Of a stretch of DNA of 64,000 bases, positions 7,319-15,724 are shown in pieces; position 1 is the first letter of the stretch; every line of letters starts with the position of its first letter. The notes beneath the pieces are model-generated. The model saw nothing but the letters and a program-made list of their open reading frames with translations. It was not told the origin of the DNA and did not search any database. The stretch is from NCBI RefSeq assembly GCF_008123425.1, contig NZ_VSSS01000020.1:61962-125961 (forward strand), written 5' to 3'. A program made the translations under genes and the position numbers. The stretch is from Bradyrhizobium rifense. Its GTDB lineage: Bacteria > Pseudomonadota > Alphaproteobacteria > Rhizobiales > Xanthobacteraceae.

Positions 7319-8809
7319 TCAGCCTCCGACGACGGGGCGGCGCACGGGACGGCCGGGCCGCGCCGCGATGTCAAGCACGCCGTCAGTGATCAGCGGTTGG
7401 CCGCTGACGACGAGATGACGGACGCCTTCGGACGGACAGTTCATCGCGGTGAAGGTCGCGCGATCCGACAGCTTCTCGTAGTCGAACACCACGATGTCGG
7501 CATCGGCGTCCTTCGTAAGCCTGCCCTTGGAGCGCATCGCTGGCGTGCTCTGCGACAGGATCTCTGCGGGGATCAACGCGCATTTGCGCACGCCTTCGAG
7601 CAGCGAGACGGCTCTGCGTTCGCGCACCCATTCGCGGATGAATTTTGTGAAGCAGCCGGCCGAGCGCGGATGCGAAGTGGCATCGTCAGGCAGCGGCCAG
7701 GCATCGCCGGTGTAAGTTTTGCCATCCGACGTTGTCCACGGCATTGCGTCGGACGCGATCGCGCCGCCGGGATAGAGCACCGACATGTCGAGAAGGTCGC
7801 GATGATGCGCATTGTTCTCGGTGTCGAGGATGTGCCAGAGCACCAGCGAGGACGGCTCTTCGGCCTGGGCCTTGAGCAGCTCCTCGCGGTCGTGGAAGCG
7901 ATAGCCGTCGGTCACGCGCTGCACGGAATCATAGCCGGTGCCGTTGCGCTCGACGAATTGGGGATCGCTGAAGAAAGCCGCCGCCAGCACGGTCGAGCCG
8001 GTGCCGTAGGGGTAGGCCTCGACCGTGATCGGCAGGCCCTGCGCCTGCGCCTTCTCGATCAGCACGCGGCAGCGTTCGATGTCGGTCTTGCTCGACGAAT
8101 TGAAATGGCAGATGTGCATGTGCGCGCCGGTGGCGCCGGCATAGCCGATCAGGCGGATATAGGCCTCCGCCGCGCTCTCAGGGTCGATGCGCGACATGTA
8201 GGCGACGTGGGTGAAGGTCGGCACGTCCTGCTTGGCCGCGAGCTGGCACACCGCGGTCAGCTCCTGCACGCCGGCGCCCGGGGCATAGGCGTTCAAGATG
8301 CCGATGCCGATGCCGCCCTCGTTCAGGCCGCGCCCAAGGCGATCGAGGATTCCCGCCACCTCTGCATCGGTCGCAACGTTGTCCATCCAGCGGCGGTCGC
8401 GCATCGCATTGCCGAACGCTTCCAGCGAGCTCTCTGCATTCGAGCCCGTCATCGCGCCGATGCGCGCAAAGGCCCAATTAGTGGCAGCGCCGTAGTTCAG
8501 CACCCGGCCCTTCCGGGCCTGGCGCTCGTACCAGGAGGCGACCGGCAGCACGCCGGCCTCGAGATCGAGCGTCGTCGTCACGCCGTCAAACGCCTGCATG
8601 CGGTCGGCGGGGATCGACTGACCATGGGCGTGCAAATCGATAAAGCCGGGCGCGACCACGAGCCCGGTCGCATCGATCACCCGCTCGGCGCCGCCGAGTG
8701 AGGAGCCGACGGCGGCGATCTTGCCGTCCATCACCGCCACGTCGCCAATGGCGTCCATTCCGCTCGCCGGATCCACCACCCGGCCGCCAGAGATCACCAA
8801 ACCGCTCAT
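7319..8809 (-). CDS. N-acyl-D-amino-acid deacylase / D-aminoacylase-like amidohydrolase
   Basis: A 496-aa amidohydrolase-superfamily enzyme. The N-terminal beta-sandwich motif LVISGGRVVDPASG is followed by APGFIDLHAHGQS (HxH metal ligands, about residues 58-65), FTHVAYMS, HMHICHFNSSSK (His ligand) and SDAMPW (catalytic Asp region, about residue 356). A late segment KGRLTKDADADIVVFD closes the fold. This pattern fits D-aminoacylases and related hydrolases that use one or two zinc ions; the substrate is unproven. An in-frame start at 8884 adds 25 poorly conserved residues, so the ATG at 8809 (MSGLVISGG) is preferred. It is first in a tight minus-strand operon with the COG0523 GTPase and DUF1989 gene. 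Confidence 0.82.
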   Translation of the reverse strand: MSGLVISGGRVVDPASGMDAIGDVAVMDGKIAAVGSSLGGAERVIDATGLVVAPGFIDLHAHGQSIPADRMQAFDGVTTTLDLEAGVLPVASWYERQARKGRVLNYGAATNWAFARIGAMTGSNAESSLEAFGNAMRDRRWMDNVATDAEVAGILDRLGRGLNEGGIGIGILNAYAPGAGVQELTAVCQLAAKQDVPTFTHVAYMSRIDPESAAEAYIRLIGYAGATGAHMHICHFNSSSKTDIERCRVLIEKAQAQGLPITVEAYPYGTGSTVLAAAFFSDPQFVERNGTGYDSVQRVTDGYRFHDREELLKAQAEEPSSLVLWHILDTENNAHHRDLLDMSVLYPGGAIASDAMPWTTSDGKTYTGDAWPLPDDATSHPRSAGCFTKFIREWVRERRAVSLLEGVRKCALIPAEILSQSTPAMRSKGRLTKDADADIVVFDYEKLSDRATFTAMNCPSEGVRHLVVSGQPLITDGVLDIAARPGRPVRRPVVGG

Positions 8810-9168
8810 ATCGTCACTCCGAAAAGCTGATGCCAGAGCCTCCAAAGGCCCGGCAGCAGCTTCGGAGGCACGTCGACCGCGCATGGGCCGTATCTATTGC
8901 CATAGAGGCAGATTTTCCCGCCCGGGACCACCTCCATCGATGCCGACGCATCATGCGTATTGCTGCGGTCGAACGCTCGGGACCTGTTCAGCCTGACGCC
9001 GCAATGACCGGTCGATGCTGCAACCACAGCGACCCATGCGTCACGGCGGAGCGGCCTCGACGTCGTATTATTGTCAGTATGCACGTTTATCCAACACGGC
9101 ATCTGCATTGTTCAATACGGCACCTCGCGCCGTTGGGTTATGATGGGTTCGGAACAACGGAGCAGCCC
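8810..9168. other. Intergenic region between divergent operons
   Basis: This stretch lies between the minus-strand hydrolase operon and the plus-strand dehydrogenase operon, and must hold both promoters. An ORF reading through it in frame with the downstream gene (from 8698) is not supported as coding. GGAG at 9159-9162 is the ribosome binding site for the ATG at 9169. I see no convincing -35/-10 pair, operator palindrome or RNA element. Confidence 0.5.
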
Positions 9169-9717
9169 ATGCCCGACCGTTATCGTGATGACTGCCCCAC
9201 AGCTTTCAGTCTCGCGCGCCGCGAGCTTCTGCTGGGCGGGTTGTCCCTGGCCGGCGGTTTTGCGGCTCTCCCGATGCTGCCGCCCGTCGCCGCGGCGGCT
9301 TCGTGGTCGCAGCAGTCCGAGGCCCAGTTCATGGAAATCTCGTCGCTGCTGATTCAGCATCGCCTCGACGAGCAGGTCGGCAAGCGCATCGGCGCCGCGA
9401 TGAGCACATTGAATCCTTCGCTGTCGGAGCAAATGGCCGGGCTCCTCGCCATTGCAAAGAACAAGAACGCGCGGATTGTCGAGGACTTTTTCCCCGACGT
9501 GCCGGAGGGTCCGCTCAAGGAGACCGCGCTTGCGATCATTTCGGCCTGGTACCTCGGCGTCGTCAGCGATGCCCCCGATGCTGAAGTGTTCGCTCTTGAG
9601 TATGCGCTCATGTATGGGCCGACGAAGGACGTCATGACCATTCCGTCCTATGCGATCTCGGGTCCGAACGGGTGGACCTCGGACGCTCCGCCATTAGACC
9701 ACATGCCGGAATTCTGA
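9169..9717 (+). CDS. FAD-dependent sugar/alcohol dehydrogenase small subunit (gluconate 2-DH subunit 3/FAD-SLDH type)
   Basis: A 182-aa exported subunit. A twin-arginine-like signal (ARRELLLGGLSLAGGFAALP, about residues 14-33) precedes the mature FAD-SLDH small-subunit domain (ISSLLIQHRLDEQVGKRIGAAM, then AIISAWYLGVV and an ALMYGPTKD segment). In such three-part complexes this subunit helps export and stabilise the flavoprotein, which itself lacks a signal. The ATG at 9169 is chosen because GGAG lies 6 nt upstream and the Tat motif is then N-terminal. The in-frame extension back to 8698 looks non-coding. It is the first gene of an operon with the GMC flavoprotein (33 nt gap) and tri-heme cytochrome c. 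The complex would oxidise a polyol, sugar or sugar acid in the periplasm and feed electrons to quinone or a terminal oxidase. Confidence 0.85.
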   Translation: MPDRYRDDCPTAFSLARRELLLGGLSLAGGFAALPMLPPVAAAASWSQQSEAQFMEISSLLIQHRLDEQVGKRIGAAMSTLNPSLSEQMAGLLAIAKNKNARIVEDFFPDVPEGPLKETALAIISAWYLGVVSDAPDAEVFALEYALMYGPTKDVMTIPSYAISGPNGWTSDAPPLDHMPEF

Positions 9718-9750
9718 CGACGGCATCCTGGCGCAGACGGGGGGACCCAT

Positions 9751-11397
9751 ATGGCAAGTACCGATAGCGCAGATGTCGTGGTGGTGGGAACGGGTGTCGT
9801 CGGGTGTCTGATCGCAGAACAAGCGCTCGATGCCGGCTTGTCCGTGCTGATGCTCGAGGCGGGCCCTCGTGTCGATCGCTGGCGCATTGTCGAGAATTAC
9901 CGAAACCTTCCGCCGAGCATGCGGCTGTTTCACTGGGACGCGCCCTACCCTCCAAAACCATGGGCACCACATCTTGAAACGCGGACGCCCAAGGAGGCGG
10001 AGCAATATCTGCAATTGGAAGGACCGAACGCCCGCGCCTACCTTCAAGGCTATGTGCGCTATGCCGGCGGTGCGACCTGGCACTGGGCAGGCATCTGCTG
10101 GCGGTTGACACCCGAGGACATGCGCCTGAAGAGCCTCTACGGCGTCGGCCGGGACTGGCCATTCGCTCACGACATCATCGAACCCTATTATGCGCGCGCC
10201 GAATATGCGCTTGGCGTATGCGGCCCCACCGATCCCGCCATGCAATGGCCGCCGAACGTAAAGCGCTCCAGGCCCTATCCGATGGGGCCTACTCCGTTCG
10301 GTCCCGGTGAGCATCGTCTCACTGAAGTCGCAGCCAGTATGGGGTTGATGAACATCCCCGCACCACAGGCGCGCAACAGCGGCGTTGCCTATAACGGACG
10401 CCCAGCGTGTTGCGGCAACAACAACTGCTTTCCCGTCTGCCCGATCGCTGCCAAATACGACGCAGCGACTGCGTTGCCGAAAATCGAGGCCAAAGGCGGC
10501 AGGATTCTTGCCAACGCCGTCGTCTATCGAATCGAGACAGGCGACAAGAAGGCGGTCGAAGCCGTTCACTATTTCGATCCCGACAAGGGCACTCACAGGA
10601 TCACCGCCAAGGTCTTCGTGATCGCCTGCAACGGCATCGAGACGCCAAAGCTCCTGCTGTTCTCGAAAGACGATCGCAATCCTAACGGCGTGGCGAACAG
10701 CTCCGACCAGGTCGGGCGGAACATGATGGATCAGCCCAAGCTCATCGCCGATCTGGAGCTTGCGGAGCCGCTTTGGACCGGCGTGGGGCCGGTTCAGAGC
10801 AGCAGCATCATGAACACGACGCAGGGAGAATTCCGCAGCAGCCATGCCGGCGCGCTGCTGCGCATGGAGAACTTCGCCCGCAGCCCGCTCGGAGCGGCGG
10901 CCGCTCTGAAAAAAGGACTCGTCGGCAAGGCTCTGGATACCGAGATTCGACGACTTTCCGCCTGCACCGCGAGGCTGACCGTCGAGCACGAACCGCTGCC
11001 TTGGCCGGACAACCGATTGACGCTGTCGGACAAGAAGGACTGGCTCGGCATCAACAAGCCGAACATCTACTACGATGTCAGCGACTATGTGCGCCGAAGC
11101 GCCAAAGACTACACTGTTCCGCTGTTGCAAAAGCTGGCGGACGGACTCGGCGCGACCAGTTTCAAGCTGTCGCCCGAGTTTCTCAACAGCGACCACATCA
11201 TGGGCGGCTGCATCATGGGGGCCGATCCCACGACATCGGTGGTTGATGCGGACTGTCGCGCGCATGACCACCACAACCTGTTTTTGCCCGGCGGCGGCGC
11301 GATGCCCAGCGGAACGGCGTCGAACAGCACGCTCACCATGGCGGCGCTGGCGCTGAAGGCCGCCGACGCGATCGTCGATCAACTGAGGCATGGCTGA
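9751..11397 (+). CDS. GMC family oxidoreductase, FAD subunit of membrane dehydrogenase
   Basis: A 548-aa glucose-methanol-choline flavoprotein. The N-terminal dinucleotide fold is VVVVGTGVVGCLIAEQALDAG (about residues 9-29), then LMLEAGPR. The FAD domain includes YAGGATWHWAGICWR. A cysteine cluster, CCGNNNCFPVC (about residues 219-229), resembles the iron-sulfur motif of flavin dehydrogenase large subunits. The C-terminal GMC motif HDHHNLFLPGGGAMPSG carries the catalytic His region. It has no signal peptide of its own, consistent with piggy-back Tat export with the small subunit. The cytochrome gene begins 2 nt after its stop. By family, the substrate is a sugar, sugar acid or polyol; which one cannot be told here. 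Confidence 0.9.
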   Translation: MASTDSADVVVVGTGVVGCLIAEQALDAGLSVLMLEAGPRVDRWRIVENYRNLPPSMRLFHWDAPYPPKPWAPHLETRTPKEAEQYLQLEGPNARAYLQGYVRYAGGATWHWAGICWRLTPEDMRLKSLYGVGRDWPFAHDIIEPYYARAEYALGVCGPTDPAMQWPPNVKRSRPYPMGPTPFGPGEHRLTEVAASMGLMNIPAPQARNSGVAYNGRPACCGNNNCFPVCPIAAKYDAATALPKIEAKGGRILANAVVYRIETGDKKAVEAVHYFDPDKGTHRITAKVFVIACNGIETPKLLLFSKDDRNPNGVANSSDQVGRNMMDQPKLIADLELAEPLWTGVGPVQSSSIMNTTQGEFRSSHAGALLRMENFARSPLGAAAALKKGLVGKALDTEIRRLSACTARLTVEHEPLPWPDNRLTLSDKKDWLGINKPNIYYDVSDYVRRSAKDYTVPLLQKLADGLGATSFKLSPEFLNSDHIMGGCIMGADPTTSVVDADCRAHDHHNLFLPGGGAMPSGTASNSTLTMAALALKAADAIVDQLRHG

Positions 11398-11399
11398 TC

Positions 11400-12836
11400 A
11401 TGTCCCGCGCCGGTCATCGCATCTGTGCGCTTCTCATCCTTTTCGCCGGCTCTCTCATGGCAGGTGCTTCATCTGCGGCGGAGCAAATTGATCCGCCCGC
11501 CGACAAGGCCACGATCGAGCGCGGCGCGTATCTGGCCATTGCCGCCGATTGTGCCGCCTGCCACACCGCACCGGGCGGCAAGCCCTTTGCCGGCGGGCTA
11601 CCGATCGGCACGCCGCTCGGCACCATCTATTCCACGAACATCACTCCGTCCGCAGAGTTCGGGATCGGACGATACACGGCAGATGAATTTGCCCGGGCGC
11701 TTCGCCGCGGGATCCGCCGCGACGGGGCGCAGCTCTATCCCGCGATGCCCTATACGTCCTACGCCAAGTTCACGGACGACGACGCGCGCGCGCTCTACGC
11801 CTATTTCACGAAGGGCGTGCAGCCGGTCGACGTGCGGGCACCTGTGACCGCGCTGCCGTTTCCGATGAACATCCGCCTGTCGATGATGGTCTGGAATTTC
11901 CTGTTCCTCGACAGCAACGTCTATGCGCCGGATCCGCGACAATCGGCGGAGTGGAATCGCGGTGCGTATCTGGCACAGGGCGCGGCGCATTGCGGCACCT
12001 GTCATACACCGCGCGGATTCCTGATGCAGGAGGAGGCGAGCCGCGCCTTGTCGGGTGCCCAGGTCGGACCGTGGTACGCGCCGAACATTACCTCGGATCC
12101 CGCGACCGGAATCGGAAGTTGGACCAGGGAAGAGCTTGCGGCATTTTTGCGCACCGGACGCCTGCCCGGAAAGGCACAGGCGGCCGGAAGCATGGGTGAG
12201 GCCGTCGAACACAGCTTCCAGCACCTGTCGGCCGCGGACCTCGACGCCGTCGCCACCTATGTGAAGAGCGTACCACCCGTCCAGGATGCGGCAAGCGGCT
12301 CCCGGTTCAGCGCGGGCAGGATGTTCTCTGAACTCAGCGTGCTGCGCGGACGCAACCCCATCAGTTCCAACAATGACGCCAATCCCACCGGGGCCCAGCT
12401 CTTTCAAGGCAATTGCGCCTCCTGCCATTCGGCCGAGGGGCAAGGCAGCAAGGACGGTTATTATCCGAGCCTGTTCCACAACTCGGCCACAGGCGAGAAA
12501 AACCCGGCGAATCTGATTGCCGCCATTCTCTATGGCGTGGATCGCACGGTATCGGGGAGACAGGCCTTCATGCCGGGCTTCGGCGGCCATCCGACCGATT
12601 CCAACCAACTCAGCAACCGCGACATCGCCATGCTGGGGACCTACGTGCTCACCCATTACGGAGCGGGCGATACCACAATCACCGAACAACAAGTTTCCGA
12701 GGCGAGGCACGGCGGGCCTTCCTCCCCGCTGCTGCCGCTCGCCCGCGGGGGCCTTGCGGCCGGAGCGGTCGTGCTCGTTCTTGGCGTTGCCTTTCTCATC
12801 TTCAGGAGGCGTAAGGCTGTGGTTCAGAAGGCGTAG
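11400..12836 (+). CDS. Tri-heme cytochrome c subunit of membrane dehydrogenase
   Basis: A 478-aa membrane-anchored cytochrome. An N-terminal signal peptide (about residues 1-28) leads into three c-type heme sites: CAACH (about residue 53), CGTCH (about 200) and CASCH (about 340). The PFAGGLPIGTPLGTIYSTNIT segment after the first is typical of alcohol and gluconate dehydrogenase cytochromes. A C-terminal transmembrane helix (GGLAAGAVVLVLGVAFLIF) with a basic tail anchors it to the inner membrane. It takes electrons from the GMC flavoprotein and passes them to ubiquinone or an oxidase. It starts 2 nt after the flavoprotein stop, as part of the same operon. Confidence 0.92.
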   Translation: MSRAGHRICALLILFAGSLMAGASSAAEQIDPPADKATIERGAYLAIAADCAACHTAPGGKPFAGGLPIGTPLGTIYSTNITPSAEFGIGRYTADEFARALRRGIRRDGAQLYPAMPYTSYAKFTDDDARALYAYFTKGVQPVDVRAPVTALPFPMNIRLSMMVWNFLFLDSNVYAPDPRQSAEWNRGAYLAQGAAHCGTCHTPRGFLMQEEASRALSGAQVGPWYAPNITSDPATGIGSWTREELAAFLRTGRLPGKAQAAGSMGEAVEHSFQHLSAADLDAVATYVKSVPPVQDAASGSRFSAGRMFSELSVLRGRNPISSNNDANPTGAQLFQGNCASCHSAEGQGSKDGYYPSLFHNSATGEKNPANLIAAILYGVDRTVSGRQAFMPGFGGHPTDSNQLSNRDIAMLGTYVLTHYGAGDTTITEQQVSEARHGGPSSPLLPLARGGLAAGAVVLVLGVAFLIFRRRKAVVQKA

Positions 12837-13234
12837 CCTTTCTGCGCGGAGCCGCGAGGCAGCGGCGTCGCCCGATCGAATTTGCAGGCACATTGTGCGC
12901 ATGCGCTCGTACTCTCGCGGCTTGTTTTGCCCGAGCCATGCTTTGCGGTTCACACCCTCTCCCAAGAAAGGGCGCAGGGAAGACCGGGCGCCGGCTGGCA
13001 CCCATAAAGCCCCCATGCGAAAATGATGCACACGCAATGCACAGGGGAAGTACAGGGCAACCGAAACTCGGCCTTCCCTGCGCGATGGTCTGACGGCTTA
13101 TGCGCGCTCTCCCCGGAGACGAATTCCTTTTGCCTCCGTCGCGATCGCGAAATTCACGCCACCGCGCCGGTTGACGCAAGTGACGCTTCTTCACCTGTTT
13201 TCGCCCGACTGCTCGCTGGTGCGGCCGAACCGGA
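12837..13234. repeat. Intergenic region with Bradyrhizobium-type dispersed sequence (about 12945-13170)
   Basis: No gene is supported between the convergent cytochrome and AraC genes. The stretch from about 12945 (ACACCCTCTCCCAAGAAAGG) through CGGCCTTCCCTGCGCGATGG to GAGACGAATTCCTTTTGCC closely matches, from memory, an intergenic sequence scattered through Bradyrhizobium genomes that is often over-annotated as short hypothetical ORFs. Copy number and exact boundaries cannot be determined here. Confidence 0.45.
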
Positions 13235-14194
13235 TCAGGCGGCAGGCCTTTCGGGAGCCTCCCCGCTGAGTCCCTGGCTTTTGCGCCACTGAGCCGGCGT
13301 GATGCCCATGTGCCTCTTGAAGGCGCGCTGGAACGCGGCTTCGGATTGATATCCGACAACTTCCGCGACGGCGCCGGTCGAAAGCGACGATTTCCTCAGC
13401 TCATTCGCTGCGAGCGCCATCCGGATATCGGTCAGGAGATCGGCTGCTGAGCGCCCAAGCTTCTCCTGGAATTGCCGCGCGAGCGTGGCGCGCGACATGC
13501 CGCACAGACGCGCCAGCTCGGGCAGCGACCATGCACGCGCCGGCTCGTTGAACAGAGCGGCCACCGCAGGTGCAAGGCGCGGGTGACCGGCCAGGGCAAG
13601 CAGACCGCGCGGAGCGTCGTCGGTGAGGCTGGCGAGCCGCAGCACCAGCGCGAACATCGCGCTCGACAGCGCGTTCAACATCGCGCGGCCGCCGAGACGA
13701 TCGTCTGCGGACTCGCGGCGCATCAGGGCGACGAGGCTGTCGAGTTGCCCCGCCGTGTCTCTGTCGCCAGCGTCGGCTCTGGCATGCACGACGAGGCGCG
13801 GCGGCAAATAGCTGCGCAGCAGGCGGTCGTGCGGCGGCGCGATGGCGAAATGTCCGCACAACAGATCGAGCCGTTCCCCCGAGCCGGGATTCTCGCTGAT
13901 CGTGAAATTGAGCGACGCGCGGTTGCGCGCCCGCAGCGGCGCGGCCCCGCTGCCGTCGTGCATGACGTGTCGGGGATTGCCGGGAAGCAGCAGGATGTCG
14001 CCGGGCTCAAGTTTCAGCGGCCGGCCCCCCGCCGGATCGTCCAGCATCGCCGAGCCGGCAAGCACGGCGTGATACGGAATTTCATTCGGCTCGCCCGGCC
14101 CCTGGTCGATGCGCCATGGCGCGCCATAGGCGCAGCGCAGGTCGAGCCGACCGCGCACGGGCATCATCTCGAACAACCGGCTCAGCCAATCCAT
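13235..14194 (-). CDS. AraC family transcriptional regulator (cupin-type sensor domain)
   Basis: A 319-aa regulator. Residues about 1-190 form an AraC-type cupin sensor (LKLEPGDILLLPGNPRHVMHDGSGA, then GERLDLLCGHFAI). Residues about 205-305 hold the double helix-turn-helix: WSLPELARLCGMSRATLARQF and TGAVAEVVGYQSEAAFQRAFKRHMGITPAQWR. The sensor part resembles regulators of reactive-chlorine or quinone responses such as RclR, in which a cysteine is oxidised. Here CGHF near residue 111 provides a candidate cysteine, but this is inference. It is divergent from an AhpD-like/DUF417 pair, which it probably activates through the 133-bp gap. Confidence 0.88.
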   Translation of the reverse strand: MDWLSRLFEMMPVRGRLDLRCAYGAPWRIDQGPGEPNEIPYHAVLAGSAMLDDPAGGRPLKLEPGDILLLPGNPRHVMHDGSGAAPLRARNRASLNFTISENPGSGERLDLLCGHFAIAPPHDRLLRSYLPPRLVVHARADAGDRDTAGQLDSLVALMRRESADDRLGGRAMLNALSSAMFALVLRLASLTDDAPRGLLALAGHPRLAPAVAALFNEPARAWSLPELARLCGMSRATLARQFQEKLGRSAADLLTDIRMALAANELRKSSLSTGAVAEVVGYQSEAAFQRAFKRHMGITPAQWRKSQGLSGEAPERPAA

Positions 14195-14327
14195 CGCGGT
14201 CTCCTAAGCTCACCTCATGTCGAGACGTTTGAGCATATAATCGAGATCTACTGACATTCAAAGTATCAATTCGGGACCCTATTGTCGCTCCACAGTCGTT
14301 CACCAACCCAAACCAAGGAGTGCCAAC

Positions 14328-14864
14328 ATGTCCCGTCTTTCCGTTCCCCATCTCGACTCCGCAACCGGCGCGACCGCTGAAATCTATGGTCAGATCAAGA
14401 AGGCGATCGGCAGCGTGCCCAACACCTTTGCCGCGATCGGCGCCCACGGGCCGGACGCGCTCAAGGCCGTCCTGCTCGCCGACAGCGTGCTCGCGTCGGG
14501 TTCGCTATCGAAGCGCGACCAGGAAACCATCAAGCTCGTCATCTCCGAGGTCGCCGGTTGCGACTATTGCGTGGCCGCGCACAGCCTGCTCGGCAAGCTC
14601 GCGGGACTGAAGCCCGACGAGTTGAAGAATATCCGCGAGCGCCGCGCGACCGGCGATGACAAGCGCGACGCGCTGATCCGCTTCGTCCGCAAGCTCGCGC
14701 AATCCAGCGGCACGGTCAGCGACGCGGATTTCGCCGCGATCAAGGCTGCCGGCTACACCGACGCGCAGCTCGTCGAGATCAGCCTGGCCTTCGCGACAAC
14801 CGTCTTCACCAACGTGTTCAACCGCATCAACGACACCGAGATCGACTTCCCCGCGGTCGCGTGA
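14328..14864 (+). CDS. Carboxymuconolactone decarboxylase/AhpD-like alkylhydroperoxidase
   Basis: A 178-aa AhpD-fold protein. The redox motif CDYCVAAH (about residues 78-85) matches the CxxCxxxH active site of alkylhydroperoxidase AhpD-like proteins, with the upstream EVAG segment typical of the family. Such proteins reduce organic peroxides or act as thiol-dependent oxidoreductases. It is first in a plus-strand pair with the DUF417 membrane protein and divergent from an AraC regulator. The arrangement suggests a reactive-oxygen or reactive-chlorine defence module. The ATG at 14328 is preceded by AAGGAG about 9 nt upstream. Confidence 0.9.
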   Translation: MSRLSVPHLDSATGATAEIYGQIKKAIGSVPNTFAAIGAHGPDALKAVLLADSVLASGSLSKRDQETIKLVISEVAGCDYCVAAHSLLGKLAGLKPDELKNIRERRATGDDKRDALIRFVRKLAQSSGTVSDADFAAIKAAGYTDAQLVEISLAFATTVFTNVFNRINDTEIDFPAVA

Positions 14865-14906
14865 AGCGACTGCGCCAGTCAGATCTTGAATGAAAGGATC
14901 AAGACA

Positions 14907-15413
14907 ATGACCGCGATAACCAGCAACATGCAAAATCCGTTTGTCCGCGCGCTGCAAAAGTCCGGCCTCCTTGCGGAGGATCTCGACTACCACGTCGTTC
15001 GAGCCTCGATGGTGATCATGTTTCTCTTCTTCGGTTACCAGAAGTGGTTCCCGTATGAATTCGAGCGACTGGTCCCATTCATCAGCAACGGGCCGCTGAT
15101 CTGGTGGCTCTATCCCGTCTTCGGTCACGCCGGCGCCAGCTATTTCCTCGGCGCGTCGGAGTGGACGTTTGGGACGCTGCTACTCGCCGGCTTCTGGAGC
15201 ACGCGGCTCGGTGTCCTCGGCGCCCTAGGCTCGACCGGTACCTTCATCGCAACAGTCACGATCATTCCGTTCATGCCGGACGGCTGGGACGTCGCTGCGG
15301 GAGGATTCCCCGCGATGACCGGCAACGTCCCCTTCCTGATGAAGGACGTCGTTCTGCTGGCGGTGTCGTTCTATCTGCTAAGGCAGGATGTGGTTCGACT
15401 GATCCGGGAATAA
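14907..15413 (+). CDS. DUF417 (YkgB/RclC-like) inner-membrane protein
   Basis: A 168-aa polytopic membrane protein of the DUF417 family, which includes E. coli RclC, part of the reactive-chlorine resistance system. Helices are visible at about residues 27-50 (VVRASMVIMFLFFGYQKWF), 70-95, 100-125 and 145-160. The conserved FGYQKWFPYE motif is present. The ATG at 14907 has AAAGGA 8 nt upstream; an in-frame TTG at 14886 lacks a ribosome binding site. The neighbours (AhpD-like protein upstream, AraC divergent) mirror rclR-rclABC in part, but no RclA flavoprotein is present. Its molecular role is unknown. Confidence 0.85.
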   Translation: MTAITSNMQNPFVRALQKSGLLAEDLDYHVVRASMVIMFLFFGYQKWFPYEFERLVPFISNGPLIWWLYPVFGHAGASYFLGASEWTFGTLLLAGFWSTRLGVLGALGSTGTFIATVTIIPFMPDGWDVAAGGFPAMTGNVPFLMKDVVLLAVSFYLLRQDVVRLIRE

Positions 15414-15434
15414 GGTTTGGGATGGACGTGCAAA

Positions 15435-15460
15435 ACCTCCGGACCCGAGGGCCCGGAGGT
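15435..15460 (+). terminator. Hairpin downstream of DUF417 gene
   Basis: A perfect 8-bp inverted repeat, ACCTCCGG (15435-15442) and CCGGAGGT (15453-15460), with a 10-nt loop starts 21 nt after the DUF417 stop. There is no T-run, so it may be a stability or attenuator hairpin rather than a full intrinsic terminator. Confidence 0.5.
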
Positions 15461-15483
15461 CGCATGTTGGCCAAGCCCTTCGC

Positions 15484-15706
15484 TCAGTTCTGCCTGTGAA
15501 TGGTGATGTTGACGTGGCTGCTGCCCAGCGCGGAGGCCACGGCGTTCTCGGCCTTGGCGAACTCCGAGCCGAGCCACTTCGCAGCCGAAGACACTTCGTG
15601 CCACCCAGCTGAACAGGCCAGCGGCAGCAACGCCGTCGAGTTCGTCGATGGACAGTTCGCGGTTTTCAAAGCCGGTATCGTCAGAACGTTGAAAATTGTC
15701 GCTCCG
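15484..15706 (-). pseudogene. Frameshifted small peptide gene with ELSIDELD leader-like motif
   Basis: Reading leftwards from about 15706, one frame gives SDDTGFENRELSIDELDGVAAAG and then FSWVAR. The sensible continuation (EVSSAAKWLGSEFAKAENAVASALG, ending at the stop at 15484) lies in a neighbouring frame. No start codon is found before an upstream stop in the first frame. Rhizobial small peptides of bacteriocin-like type share the (E/R)LS-x-DELD-x-V leader followed by a small-residue (often Gly-Gly) site. Here the site reads AAAG. The gene looks broken at both the start and the middle. Confidence 0.5.
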
Positions 15707-15724
15707 TCAAGAAGCGGCAACCAA

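Noticed and set aside
6650..8701. 683-aa plus-strand open frame across the COG0523 and amidohydrolase genes
   Set aside because: Low-complexity, His/Arg-rich translation antisense to two well-supported genes; shadow.
9694..11391. 565-aa minus-strand open frame opposite the GMC oxidoreductase
   Set aside because: The plus strand has clear FAD and GMC motifs and operon spacing; the antisense frame has none.
12802..13359. 185-aa and similar frames across the cytochrome/AraC gap
   Set aside because: They read through the probable dispersed Bradyrhizobium intergenic repeat; such frames are commonly over-annotated.
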